From NCBI GenBank assembly GCA_934202525.1, contig CAKPYB010000004.1, positions 65,758 to 129,757 on the forward strand: 64,000 nucleotides of DNA, in the 5' to 3' direction. Under the pieces are notes generated by a model, which was not told where the DNA came from, did not search any database, and worked only from the letters and a program-made list of their open reading frames with translations. Each line of letters opens with the position of its first letter. Position 1 is the stretch's first letter. The translations under genes and the position numbers were made by a program. Below are positions 1 to 9,423 of this stretch, in pieces. Source of the DNA: an uncultured Prevotella sp. (GTDB lineage: Bacteria; Bacteroidota; Bacteroidia; Bacteroidales; Bacteroidaceae).

Positions 1-1718
1 GGAATGACGTAGGTTCTACTTACTACCAGAAAAACAAGACCAACTTCGGATCCGTTGCCAATACAACCCGTGTAGACTGGACTTGGGACAATCAGTTTGA
101 CTACAACCGCACATTTGGCGACCATACCGTTGGTGCCATGGCACTGTTCTCACTCTACAAGAGCAACACAGAATACCAGTATGAAGAGGGCAAGGGTATC
201 GCCAGCGACCACACGACATTCCACAACCTGGGAACAGCCAGCGGCGACAAGGTACTCTCAAGCGACTATACAGAGTCATCACTGGAGTCATTCGCTTTCC
301 GTGCCAACTATTCCTACAAGGGCCGCTACATGGCTACAGCTACAGTCCGTACCGATGGTAGTTCCCGTTTCGCCGACGGCAACCGATGGGGCTGGTTCCC
401 TTCTGTAGCTGCTGCATGGCGTATCTCTGACGAAGCATGGATGAAGCAGTTCAACAACTGGTTGGACAATGCAAAACTCCGTTTGTCATATGGTGTTACC
501 GGTAACAACAATGTAGGTGACTATGTAACTATCGCTTCTGCCACAGGTCCATCTTATGTAACCATTGATGGCAAAGAGGTACAGGGTTATCATCCTAACG
601 GATTAATAAATACAGAACTCATCTGGGAGAAGGTGAAGGAGTTCGACCTCGGTCTCGACCTGAGTTTCCTGAAGAATCGCATCAATGTAACAGCCGACTT
701 CTATAACCGTCTTTCTGATGGTCAGATTATGTCACGTTCAGTGCCTATCGAAACTGGTGAGAAGACTTCAACCTTCAATGTAGGTTCTGTCCAGAACAGA
801 GGTATTGAACTCGGTTTGAACTTTAACATCATCAACAAGAAAGACTTCTCCTGGAGTGCGAACGTAAACTTCGCCCGCAACTGGAACGAGATCAAGGAGT
901 TGAGTAATGGTAAGGTTGATGAGGTTGCCAACAACTGGTTTATCGGCGAGCCACTGAATGTACTCCGTGACTATACCCATACCGATGTCATCACCGACAA
1001 GGGTGTAACCATGCACACCATGAATGGTGACAAGCATTATACCCTGAAGGAATTCTACGAGAAGTATGGCACTAAGTATAAGTGGTATGAAGGTCAGATG
1101 GCAGTAAACGACTGGAACGATGACGGTAAGATTGACGACAACGATAAGCAGATTTATGGTTGTACCGATCCTCGCTGGACAGGTAGTTTCTCTACCAATG
1201 TTTACTTCAAGGGTTTCGACTTCTCCATCATGTTCTATACCAAGAGCGGATTCTGGTCACGCAGCTACTTCCATGAGAAGTATATGAAGTATGGCGACCG
1301 TGGTAATGCCCACATGAAGTTGGATTACTACATACCAAAGGGAGCACCAATCATCGATCATGCGACAGGTGAGATTACAACCGCCACAGAGACCCACTAC
1401 GGAAAGTATCCTTATCCAACCAACAGCGATGCATCTGCCGGTGGTTACTTCAGCGACAAGGGTTCAGCCAAGGGAGAAGGTTTCCGGTATCAGAAGACCT
1501 CTTTCACCAAGGTTAAGAACATCACCCTGGGTTACACCTTGCCAAAGAACGTAGTAAGCAAGGCAGGTATCAGAAACCTCCGTGTTTATGTAAACATTCT
1601 GAACCCATTCTGTTTCACCAACTATAAGGGCTTCGACCCTGAGTGGGCATCACAGAATCTGCAGGATGGCGGTCCATCATCTGTAACCTATCAGTTTGGT
1701 GTAAATCTTAAGTTCTAA
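1..1718 (+). CDS. SusC-type TonB-dependent outer-membrane transporter, C-terminal part
   Basis: The gene enters from the left edge; the reading frame begins at base 3 and is open for 571 codons to the stop at 1716-1718. Only the C-terminal part of the transmembrane beta-barrel is present: alternating aromatic strands, an EKVKEFDLGLDL segment and a last strand ending YQFGVNLKF with terminal Phe, as expected for BAM-assembled barrels. SusC proteins import oligosaccharides with energy from TonB. A SusD lipoprotein gene follows after 24 bp, which fixes the family. The GH28 and GH43 genes downstream suggest pectic or arabinan/xylan oligosaccharides as cargo. The plug domain and any N-terminal extension lie outside the window. 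Confidence 0.93.
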   Translation, partial: NDVGSTYYQKNKTNFGSVANTTRVDWTWDNQFDYNRTFGDHTVGAMALFSLYKSNTEYQYEEGKGIASDHTTFHNLGTASGDKVLSSDYTESSLESFAFRANYSYKGRYMATATVRTDGSSRFADGNRWGWFPSVAAAWRISDEAWMKQFNNWLDNAKLRLSYGVTGNNNVGDYVTIASATGPSYVTIDGKEVQGYHPNGLINTELIWEKVKEFDLGLDLSFLKNRINVTADFYNRLSDGQIMSRSVPIETGEKTSTFNVGSVQNRGIELGLNFNIINKKDFSWSANVNFARNWNEIKELSNGKVDEVANNWFIGEPLNVLRDYTHTDVITDKGVTMHTMNGDKHYTLKEFYEKYGTKYKWYEGQMAVNDWNDDGKIDDNDKQIYGCTDPRWTGSFSTNVYFKGFDFSIMFYTKSGFWSRSYFHEKYMKYGDRGNAHMKLDYYIPKGAPIIDHATGEITTATETHYGKYPYPTNSDASAGGYFSDKGSAKGEGFRYQKTSFTKVKNITLGYTLPKNVVSKAGIRNLRVYVNILNPFCFTNYKGFDPEWASQNLQDGGPSSVTYQFGVNLKF

Positions 1719-1742
1719 TCTCATTAAATGAAGTAAACAATT

Positions 1743-3452
1743 ATGAAAAAGATATTATATAGCGTAGCACTGGCGGCCTGCTGCATGGGAACCATGACAA
1801 GTTGCAGCGACTTTCTGGATGCTAGCAACAAGTCGAATGTAACTGACAAACAGACATTTGCGACAAAAGAGGGCTTCAATAGCCTTGTCAATGATGCCTA
1901 CCAGCATCTGCAAAACGTTTATGCAGCACCTCTGTTCACAAGCTGTTTTTCAGCAGGTACAGATATGTATGCCGATGCCCGTAACAAGATGAACGAGCCA
2001 TTGAATACTTACGAGACCTTGACTCCAGAAAATGAAGATATAACGGATCTCTATACTTATCTCTATGCAGGTATCCGTGCAGCCAACTCTGTGTCATATT
2101 ATGCACAGACAGCACAAGTTGATGAAAAGACGAAGGGTCAGCTTGTAGGCGAAGCCCGTGTATTGGCAGCTTACGAGTATTATCTCCTGGTAAACAACTT
2201 CGGTGGTGTGCCTATCATGAAGGGCTTCCTTACCACAGCAGGCACAGGATATTCTAAGTCTTCTGCTGAGGAAGTATATGCCTATATCATCAGCGAGCTC
2301 GAAGATGTTATCAGCAAGAACGCACTCCTGGCTTCTACAGCTACCAAGGGTGGCGGCAGAATCAGCCAGGAAACAGCCAAGGCTATCCTTGCCAAGACCT
2401 ATCTTTCTGCAGCATGGGATCTCAACAAGCAGGAATACTTCTCTAAAGCAGCTGCTCTTGCCGATGAGGTAATTGCAGGCAGAAGACTGACGACCCCATA
2501 TGCCAAACTCTGGAAGGCAGACGGCTCGGGCGATGACAACGAAGAGTTCCTTTGGGATGTAGAGTATGATCTGGCTACAGCCAACAATACCACATCAGGC
2601 GGTACAGAATGGAGCGGTTACTACTGCAACTATCTGGGTGGAGCCGAGGATCCTATCAAGGCTACTACTTCCAGCTATGTTCCAACCCTCTACGCATTGC
2701 ATTGCTTCAAGAAGGGCGACCAGCGTTATGACGCTACCTTCATGAAGGAACTGCCGGATATCAACAAGGGAAATGCAGCAGGTACCGGTTACTGGACCTG
2801 GTATAAGAATGGTGAGAGTCTGGTAGGTAAGCCAGTAACCCGTTATTATTCTGCATGGTATGAAACAGATGCAGATTTTGAAGCATGGAAGGCAAAAGAT
2901 CCTGCTAACAGAGCAAACACCTATCGCATTCCGATGGATTCACAGAGCAAGGAGGCACAGAATATGGACGGCAGAGATATGGAATATTACGACAACCAGC
3001 AGCTGGTATATGCTTCCAGTCCTTGCAAGAAGTTCGACGACAGTCAGACAGCTTCCAATCAGAAGAATACCTGCTATCGCGATATCCATATCATCACTTT
3101 GCCAGAGATGTATCTCGTAGCAGCCGAGGCTTATCTGAAGGCTGGCGATAACCCTAAGGCATTGGCTCGCCTCAATGAGGTTCACCAGCGCGCGGGTCTT
3201 CCTGCACTTACAGGAACTGTCACTATTGACGACATCCTTGATGAGAATGCCTGCGAGAACTTTGGTAATGAGGCTCGTTGGATGGATCTTCGCAGAACCC
3301 AGACTCTGGTAGAGCGTTGCACCAAGTATAATCATGAGATGGGAGACAAGGCTGCCCAGTATATCGGCAAGAAGCTTCTTCGCCCTATCCCACAGGCTGC
3401 TATTGATGCCAACGATAATCTGTCATTAGCAGACCAAAATCCTGGTTATTAA
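1743..3452 (+). CDS. SusD/RagB-family outer-membrane glycan-binding lipoprotein
   Basis: This 569-residue protein has a lipoprotein signal with the lipobox cysteine at residue 21 (MTSC), then the SusD N-terminal motif SDFLD. The helical body ends in the usual C-terminal region (NEARWMDLRRTQTL, then LLRPIPQAAIDAN). SusD caps the SusC pore on the cell surface and captures oligosaccharides. It starts 24 bp after the SusC stop, so the two are co-transcribed, and a strong terminator follows at 3512. The length is normal for the family. The ligand cannot be read from the sequence; the neighbouring GH28 and GH43 genes point to a pectin-related glycan. Confidence 0.95.
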   Translation: MKKILYSVALAACCMGTMTSCSDFLDASNKSNVTDKQTFATKEGFNSLVNDAYQHLQNVYAAPLFTSCFSAGTDMYADARNKMNEPLNTYETLTPENEDITDLYTYLYAGIRAANSVSYYAQTAQVDEKTKGQLVGEARVLAAYEYYLLVNNFGGVPIMKGFLTTAGTGYSKSSAEEVYAYIISELEDVISKNALLASTATKGGGRISQETAKAILAKTYLSAAWDLNKQEYFSKAAALADEVIAGRRLTTPYAKLWKADGSGDDNEEFLWDVEYDLATANNTTSGGTEWSGYYCNYLGGAEDPIKATTSSYVPTLYALHCFKKGDQRYDATFMKELPDINKGNAAGTGYWTWYKNGESLVGKPVTRYYSAWYETDADFEAWKAKDPANRANTYRIPMDSQSKEAQNMDGRDMEYYDNQQLVYASSPCKKFDDSQTASNQKNTCYRDIHIITLPEMYLVAAEAYLKAGDNPKALARLNEVHQRAGLPALTGTVTIDDILDENACENFGNEARWMDLRRTQTLVERCTKYNHEMGDKAAQYIGKKLLRPIPQAAIDANDNLSLADQNPGY

Positions 3453-3511
3453 TCAAAATCATTGAAATGATAAGAAAACCTATCAGGACATACGTTAATC
3501 ATTAGGTTTAA

Positions 3512-3560
3512 GACCGTATCCTAGGGAGATGTTTCTCGACGGATGCGGTCTTTCTTTTTG
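3512..3560 (+). terminator. Rho-independent terminator after the SusCD pair
   Basis: GACCGTATCC at 3512-3521 pairs with GGATGCGGTC at 3541-3550 (one G-U pair), followed by TTTCTTTTTG. It closes the SusC/SusD transcript. A TAACTTTG box at 3636-3643, without a clear upstream TTG, is the likely promoter of the next gene. Confidence 0.85.
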
Positions 3561-3695
3561 TTCTATCGGCAAGGTATACGTAATCGTTTTCGTAGTTTTT
3601 CGCTCACTATCTGCATGCGGTAAGCAAAAATGTCGTAACTTTGCACAAAATCTTATAGAAAAAGAAAATAATAAAATAGATAAACCTAAGAAGAA

Positions 3696-5681
3696 ATGAA
3701 GAAATCAATCATTAAGACTGTCGTGCTGACAGCACTCATGGCTCTGCCAATGTTCGCTAAAGCACAAACTTTCGCTGGTATCACAGCGGAGCAGAATGCA
3801 CAGAACACTCCTGAAGGATGGACTGCTGTAGAACTGCCACAGTTGCCTGCCATCACTTCGGCAAACACGTTCAACATCAAGGATTATGGTGCCTCTACTT
3901 CTGCTGCAGACAACACCAAGGCTATCCAGAAAGCACTTGATGCTGTGCCTTCTACCGGTGGTATGGTCGTGATCCCTGCCGGTACATGGATGTTTGGTAG
4001 CACAGACCAGATGACCAGCACAACCGAGGTACTCAGCATCAAGTCAAAAACCGTTCTCCACCTTTGCAAAGGTGCTACATTGAAGCTCGTGGAATATGGC
4101 AAGGCGCCTAACAACAAAACGCTCTTTATCGGTTGCAAGAACAAGAACCAAAGCGACATTGTTATAGAGGGTGAAGGTGTAACTTCCATCATCGACGGTC
4201 AGGGAACCCGCTGGTGGAAGGCTCGCGACAACAAGGAGACTTTCAATCCGGGAGCTATGATCCGCTTCGAGAAAGGAAGCCGATTCCTGATTCGAAATCT
4301 CAAGGTTCAGAATACTCCAGGTGTCAACATTACATTGAGTAACAGCAATGGTGCAAACAATGGTACTGTTCATGATGTAATCATCTATAACCCATCTTCT
4401 GAAACCAAGACAGAACAGCCATCACACAACACAGACGGTATCTCCATCTGGGGGCATCACATGAACATCTATAACTGCAACATCAGTACAGGTGATGATA
4501 ACGTAGTCTGCGATAACGATGCACAATATATCCATGTATGGAACTGCGACTTCGGTACAGGACACGGAGCTTCTATCGGCAGCTACACCAAGAACATCAA
4601 GCATGTATGGTTCGACAATATCAACATGAACGGTACAACTGCTGGTATCCGCATGAAGACGGGTATCAACAGTGACGGTACACTGCGCGGCGGTGGCGAG
4701 GAAGACTGGAAGTTCACCAACTTCACTATGACCAACGTGAAGAACCCATTCTCTATCGATTGCTACTACGACAAGAACTACAACAGCGATCCTGCCGTAG
4801 ACAAGGCAAATGCCAGAGCTCTTGATAGTACTACCCCAACCTACAACGGCATTCTGCTTCAGAACGTGAAGACAACAGATGTTTGCGATGGTAACGCTAT
4901 CTTCCTGATTGGCCGCCCTGAGAGCCACATCAAGAACGTGACTCTCGACAACGTGCAGATTTCAGCCAAGAAGGGCATCGATATCCGCTTCGTAGATAAT
5001 CTCGTGTTCAAGAACAACTCTAAGATTACCGTCAGCAGCGGTTCTATCTGGCTCAAGAAGTTTGATTCTACTTGGACAGACGAGTGTGGTGCCACATCTA
5101 CAGGTTCAACCGTTACTGATACAAAGGGTCCCTTCACTTTGAACTCAAAGACCTTGACGGATAAGACAGCCGGTTCTTTCAGCAACGGCTTCGCTATCAG
5201 CAATGAGAAGGGAAAGAAATACGATATTGGTTCTGGCACCAACTACATCAAATACAGCACCAATCCATATACCATCATCATTCCTGACGGCATAAAGATT
5301 GTCAAAATGGATATCGAGGGAAAAAACAATTACACAGATGCAGATGCCTATATCGGCGAGATAAACGGCAAAAACTATGATGCTTCAACCTATGTTTTTC
5401 CAAAAGACAAGAGCTTAAAGAAATATACAGTAGAGTTTGATTCACCTGTAGAGCACACGCTGACCTTCACTCCGAAAGGAAAGCAGTGCATCTTGCAGTT
5501 CACTCTCTATACTGAGACTTCTACAGGCATTCAGAACATCACTGCCATCGCTAAGGTTGCCGATAACAACGTTTACGACTTGAGCGGTCGCGTGGTGAAA
5601 ACCAATGCCAAGGCAGAAGACCTAAACTGCCTCAAAAAAGGCATTTACATCTACAACAACAAGAAATACGTAACTAGATAA
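3696..5681 (+). CDS. GH28 polygalacturonase-like glycoside hydrolase with a C-terminal sorting-type module
   Basis: This 661-residue secreted protein has a signal peptide ending near residue 23 (MFAKAQ), then a pectate-lyase-superfamily start (FNIKDYGAST) and a right-handed beta-helix. The GH28 catalytic signatures are in order: NTDG near 245, GDD near 266, GHG near 289 and RMK near 319. GH28 enzymes hydrolyse galacturonosyl linkages in pectin. Residues from about 480 form an extra beta region. The last ~50 residues (VYDLSGRVV, then LKKGIYIYNNKK) resemble the type A sorting domains used by type IX secretion, so export to the surface or medium is inferred. It follows the SusC/D pair and precedes a GH43 gene. 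Exact specificity (polygalacturonase, rhamnogalacturonase or exo-acting) is undecided. Confidence 0.87.
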   Translation: MKKSIIKTVVLTALMALPMFAKAQTFAGITAEQNAQNTPEGWTAVELPQLPAITSANTFNIKDYGASTSAADNTKAIQKALDAVPSTGGMVVIPAGTWMFGSTDQMTSTTEVLSIKSKTVLHLCKGATLKLVEYGKAPNNKTLFIGCKNKNQSDIVIEGEGVTSIIDGQGTRWWKARDNKETFNPGAMIRFEKGSRFLIRNLKVQNTPGVNITLSNSNGANNGTVHDVIIYNPSSETKTEQPSHNTDGISIWGHHMNIYNCNISTGDDNVVCDNDAQYIHVWNCDFGTGHGASIGSYTKNIKHVWFDNINMNGTTAGIRMKTGINSDGTLRGGGEEDWKFTNFTMTNVKNPFSIDCYYDKNYNSDPAVDKANARALDSTTPTYNGILLQNVKTTDVCDGNAIFLIGRPESHIKNVTLDNVQISAKKGIDIRFVDNLVFKNNSKITVSSGSIWLKKFDSTWTDECGATSTGSTVTDTKGPFTLNSKTLTDKTAGSFSNGFAISNEKGKKYDIGSGTNYIKYSTNPYTIIIPDGIKIVKMDIEGKNNYTDADAYIGEINGKNYDASTYVFPKDKSLKKYTVEFDSPVEHTLTFTPKGKQCILQFTLYTETSTGIQNITAIAKVADNNVYDLSGRVVKTNAKAEDLNCLKKGIYIYNNKKYVTR

Positions 5682-5687
5682 TTCACT

Positions 5688-5932
5688 GAACTTTCGTATG
5701 TGGTTCAAGAACGGGCTGAAGGCCCAAAAGCTCCTAGCCCAGGGCATCGCCCTGGGTATAATAGCAATCAGCAAGGCGCCCTGTAAGGGCAAAAGCTTTA
5801 TGTATTGCCTGGAGTTTTAAAGCTTTTGCCCTTACAGGGCGACAGGTTTGCGCCCGTAATAACCCAGGGCGATGCCCTGGGCTAGGAGCTTCTGCCCTTT
5901 CAGGGCGTGTGGGGCAAAACTTGCGAAAGTTC
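5688..5932. repeat. 245-bp REPIN/MITE-like palindromic element, copy 1
   Basis: The element is bounded by a perfect 9-bp terminal inverted repeat (GAACTTTCG ... CGAAAGTTC). Inside, 5729-5758 and 5854-5883 form a perfect 30-bp inverted repeat, each arm itself folding as CCCAGGGC-ATC-GCCCTGGG. A second nested 21-bp inverted pair contains GCCCTGTAAGGGC and its complement. The other copy at 50681-50925 has the same length and differs at three positions only (5697, 5767 and 5929). It fills the 278-bp gap between the GH28 and GH43 genes. No coding potential is visible. Confidence 0.9.
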
Positions 5933-5959
5933 TGTAATACAAATTAAACATCTGCAACA

Positions 5960-7750
5960 ATGAAAATAAAATCTCATTCACTCCTGTGCATTCTCGCCAC
6001 CATCGCATTGAGCTCTCCGCTCTCTGCACTGAGCGTGAATGCCCAAAAGGCGGTATCCAAAACATGGAATCCGAACGTGAAGAACGGAATGTACCGCAAC
6101 CCAGTTATTGACGCCGACTACTCAGATCCTGACGTATGCCGTGTGGGCAATGACTACTATATGACATCTTCTTCTTTCCAATGTTTCCCAGGCTTGCAGA
6201 TTCTGCACAGCACCGACCTGGTAAACTGGGAGATTATAGGCGCTGCCCTACTCGATGACTATCCGGTTTTGCCCGAATACCAGGGCACCGAACTGGATTG
6301 GCGCAAGAAGGTTCAGCATGGTAACTATGTATGGGCACCATCAATCCGCTACCATGACGGATGGTTCTATATCTATTGCGGCGATCCAGACCAGGGTCTC
6401 TTCATGACCAAGACACAAGACCCACGCGGTCCTTGGGAGCCTATCACCTGGGTGATGAAGGGAAAAGGTCTTATTGACTGCTGCCCTCTCTGGGATGAAG
6501 ACGGCAAGGCATATCTTTCGCATGGATGTGCCGGTTCAAGAGCCGGTATCAAGTCGGTACTCTTCGTAGCTCCTATGTCACCAGACGGCACCAAGGTTAT
6601 CGGTCCTTCACGCATCGTATATGATGGTCATGAAGACCAGCCTACCATCGAGGGAACTAAATTCTACAAGCGCAACGGATATTATTACATCATGAGTCCT
6701 GCGGGCGGAGTAAAGTATGGCTGGCAGGTAGAACTGCGTTCCAAGAATCCATACGGTCCTTACGAGGAGTATGTAGGCATAGCACAGGGAAAGAACAAGA
6801 AGGTAAACGGCCCTCACCAGGGTGCTTGGGTAGATACCCAGAACGGCGAAGACTGGTTCCTCCACTTCCAGGATAAGCATGCCTACGGTCGTGTGGTTCA
6901 TCTGCAACCAGCCAAATGGGTAAACGACTGGCTCGTCATCGGTGACGACAAGGATGGTGACGGCTGCGGTGACCCTGTTCAGCAATGGAAGAAGCCAAAC
7001 CTGCCATCAAGCGGAGACTTCCAGCCAAAGGAATCGGATGATTTCAACAGCGTAGATTTAGGTCTGCAATGGCAGTGGAACAGTCCTTACAGTCAGTACT
7101 GGTACTTCTGCGATGCCAAGAACTCCAAGTTGCGTCTCTATGGTGTGCAGCAGGCTGAAGATGTAAAGAACCTGTATGATTTGCCAAACCTCCTGCTCCA
7201 GAAACTCCCTACAGAGAACTTTACTGCTACTGCCAAGGTGAAGTTCATACCTAACCGCACCGAGGCTTACAAGGAAAAAGATAAGGTATTGGGCGAAAGC
7301 GCCGGCATGATTATGCAAGGCATGGACTATGCGGCACTCAAGTTTGTTGATACCAAGGAAGAGGGTGTTGTTTTGCAATATGTAACCTGCGAGAAGGCTG
7401 AGAAGGGAAAGGCTGAGAAGGTGGTAAAGCAAGTTGCCATCAAGACCAGCAAGCAGCCTCAACCTTACACCGTGAAGTATGCCGTAGATGATATCCCTTC
7501 TTCCCGCATCGCTACTCAGGATGTATGGCTCCGTGTGAAGGTTCATAGCGAAGGTATAGCCAACCAGATACAGGCTATTGCAGAATGGAGTTACAGTATG
7601 GATGGTAAGAAGTTTACCAAGATAGGCAACCCATTCACAGTGCGTGAAGGCAAGTGGATAGGTGCAAAGCTCGGTTTCTTCAACACCCGCACAGCCAAGA
7701 AGAACGATGCAGCCTTCTTCGATGTAGACTGGATTCATTTCGAAAAATAA
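5960..7750 (+). CDS. GH43 family arabinofuranosidase/xylosidase-type glycoside hydrolase
   Basis: This 596-residue secreted enzyme has a signal peptide of about 28 residues (LSVNA-Q). The five-bladed propeller begins at YRNPVIDADYSDPD; Asp56 is the likely catalytic base and Glu231 in TIEGTKF the likely acid. The C-terminal ~230 residues form a beta-sandwich of the type appended to GH43 beta-xylosidases and arabinofuranosidases. It is expected to remove arabinose or xylose from pectin side chains or xylan. It lies downstream of the GH28 gene, but a REPIN-like element separates them, so co-transcription is uncertain. The subfamily was not determined. Confidence 0.9.
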   Translation: MKIKSHSLLCILATIALSSPLSALSVNAQKAVSKTWNPNVKNGMYRNPVIDADYSDPDVCRVGNDYYMTSSSFQCFPGLQILHSTDLVNWEIIGAALLDDYPVLPEYQGTELDWRKKVQHGNYVWAPSIRYHDGWFYIYCGDPDQGLFMTKTQDPRGPWEPITWVMKGKGLIDCCPLWDEDGKAYLSHGCAGSRAGIKSVLFVAPMSPDGTKVIGPSRIVYDGHEDQPTIEGTKFYKRNGYYYIMSPAGGVKYGWQVELRSKNPYGPYEEYVGIAQGKNKKVNGPHQGAWVDTQNGEDWFLHFQDKHAYGRVVHLQPAKWVNDWLVIGDDKDGDGCGDPVQQWKKPNLPSSGDFQPKESDDFNSVDLGLQWQWNSPYSQYWYFCDAKNSKLRLYGVQQAEDVKNLYDLPNLLLQKLPTENFTATAKVKFIPNRTEAYKEKDKVLGESAGMIMQGMDYAALKFVDTKEEGVVLQYVTCEKAEKGKAEKVVKQVAIKTSKQPQPYTVKYAVDDIPSSRIATQDVWLRVKVHSEGIANQIQAIAEWSYSMDGKKFTKIGNPFTVREGKWIGAKLGFFNTRTAKKNDAAFFDVDWIHFEK

Positions 7751-7793
7751 CGCTTACCAGCTAACGCGTTATTTCAACGTATATTTATGGAAA

Positions 7794-7837
7794 CAAAAAA
7801 ATCCCCCTCTTTGCAAACCAATGCATCGAGGGGGATT
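7794..7837 (-). terminator. Terminator of the glycogen operon
   Basis: AATCCCCCTC at 7800-7809 pairs with GAGGGGGATT at 7828-7837. On the minus strand the stem is followed by a run of T (A at 7794-7800 on plus). It may also stop leftover plus-strand transcription from the GH43 gene, which has only a weak 9-bp inverted repeat of its own at 7745-7774. Confidence 0.85.
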
Positions 7838-7861
7838 AATATTTATGAGGAATCTAAAACT

Positions 7862-9334
7862 CTAATTCTTCTTTTCTTCTGTAGGCTCAGCCTTTGTTGT
7901 CTTCTTGGCAGGAGCCTTCGCAGCAGGAGCCTTCTTGGCTGCAGGTTTAGCTGCTGGTTTAGCTGCTGGTTTAGCTGCTGTCTTCTTGGCAGGAGCAGCC
8001 TTAGCAGGCTTCTCGCCACGGAGCTTCTCTGCTTCCTTCTCAATCTTTTCGATCTTAGCCTGGAGACGGACAATCTCCTTGTCTTTCATCTCAATCTCTT
8101 CATCCTGATTCTTGATGGTAGTAAGCAGACCCTCAAGCTGGTCGTTATCAACATCAGCAGGATAAAGGTCGTTCACACGGTTGATGAAGTCACCAAGAAT
8201 GTTCATATAGTTGGTGAAAGCATCGAAAGGACTTGAATAGATACCTCTGTCAAGACCCACATTGCTTGGCTTGGTGGTCATAAAACGGAAGTTGTTGCTT
8301 GCCTGCAGGTAATCCCAGTCCTGATTGATACGTGGATCGTTGGCGATACGAACACGGTCTGCCACACTATAAAGCTTGTTGAAAGCCTCGCGCTGCATAG
8401 GGTTACCCAACCATGAACTAACATCACGCTCCTCGTCTACCCAACTCAAGGTATCAGGCACATTCACCTCGCCTACCGACTTGATCTTCTTGCAGATTTC
8501 TGTAGGTGTAGAGAAGGTGATGCCACGGTCCTTGGCACACTGAGGCAAAGCCTTCAAAAACTCGAGGATGTTGCTAGACAGAGGCTGGGCAATACCGAGA
8601 GCAGAAAGCTCCATGAAGATATTGATAACCTGCTCCTCCTCTGGGAAGGCAGCAATCTGGTTCATATAATTGTCGGCAAAGAGAGGATAACCGTCCCAAT
8701 CGCTGTTGCTGAAGCGCAGAGAGATATCATCGCTCAGGTTCACATCACGCAACAGGAGCTTCAACTTAGGGTTCAGGGCGCAATGGTAAACATAGTGAGG
8801 AGACTTCCAGCCGAGCACGTGCTTGGCACCCTCGGTGAGCATACCGATGAATCCCATGTTGGCAACATCATTACCGATATCATCGCTGTAGATGAGCGAA
8901 GAGTTACGCAATACGGTAGGCTTCTTTCCGAAATATTCCTCAATCTTGGTACACTGGCGCATCACCTCATCCTTGAAACTTGCCTCATTAACCAGAGAAG
9001 CAAGACCGTGAGAGTAAGGCTCAGCCAGGAACTCTACACAACCCGTATTGTTGAGCTGCTGCAGTTTCTCCAAAACCTGAGGAGCGTGAAGTTCCAACTG
9101 CTCCATACCCACTCCCGAAAGAGAGAAAGCTACCTTGAAATACTTGCCGTTCTTTTCAATCATCTCCTGAAGGGCATTCAAGGCTGGCATATAAGAGCGC
9201 TCAGCAATCTCGTTGATGCTACGGTCGTTCTCGTAGTCATCATAGTAATAATGGTCGGTACCGATGTCGAAGAAGCGGTAGCGTTTCAGATGGGTAATCT
9301 GATGTATCTCGAAATATAAACAAATTGTTTTCAT
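7862..9334 (-). CDS. GH57-family alpha-amylase-like protein with a lysine/alanine/proline tail
   Basis: This 490-residue cytoplasmic protein begins MKTICLYFEIHQ, the GH57 N-terminal motif, and carries GCVEFLAEPYSHGLASL (about 98-114) and a C-terminal helical region. Family members act on alpha-1,4-glucans, and the gene sits in a glycogen operon. Two oddities stand out. Around residues 143-147 the sequence is RNSSL, where I expected the nucleophile glutamate of canonical GH57 enzymes. The last ~50 residues after a coiled coil (about 400-440) are a histone H1-like AAKP/KKTA-rich tail, encoded in part by a 12-bp tandem repeat at 7944-7979. Activity is therefore uncertain. No signal peptide is visible. 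Confidence 0.85.
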   Translation of the reverse strand: MKTICLYFEIHQITHLKRYRFFDIGTDHYYYDDYENDRSINEIAERSYMPALNALQEMIEKNGKYFKVAFSLSGVGMEQLELHAPQVLEKLQQLNNTGCVEFLAEPYSHGLASLVNEASFKDEVMRQCTKIEEYFGKKPTVLRNSSLIYSDDIGNDVANMGFIGMLTEGAKHVLGWKSPHYVYHCALNPKLKLLLRDVNLSDDISLRFSNSDWDGYPLFADNYMNQIAAFPEEEQVINIFMELSALGIAQPLSSNILEFLKALPQCAKDRGITFSTPTEICKKIKSVGEVNVPDTLSWVDEERDVSSWLGNPMQREAFNKLYSVADRVRIANDPRINQDWDYLQASNNFRFMTTKPSNVGLDRGIYSSPFDAFTNYMNILGDFINRVNDLYPADVDNDQLEGLLTTIKNQDEEIEMKDKEIVRLQAKIEKIEKEAEKLRGEKPAKAAPAKKTAAKPAAKPAAKPAAKKAPAAKAPAKKTTKAEPTEEKKN

Positions 9335-9381
9335 ACTTTGAACTTTAATTTTTGAACTTTGAACTTTATGATTAGCCCTTT

Positions 9382-9423
9382 AACATTTAACATTCAACAT
9401 TTAACATTCAACATTAAACATTA
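9382..9423. repeat. 7-bp tandem repeat (AACATTY)x6 between glycogen genes
   Basis: Six contiguous 7-bp units (AACATTT/AACATTC/AACATTA) fill the gap between the GH57 and glycogen synthase genes. The last unit overlaps the stop codon of the latter (9421-9423). A short run of AACTTTG-like units lies just left of it at 9338-9369. The same 7-mer core, ATTCAAC, recurs in the array at 63019-63074. Confidence 0.8.

Noticed and set aside
7787..8236. Plus-strand frame opposite the GH57 tail
   Set aside because: It is a Leu/Ser/Arg-rich shadow of the lysine/alanine repeat coding sequence.
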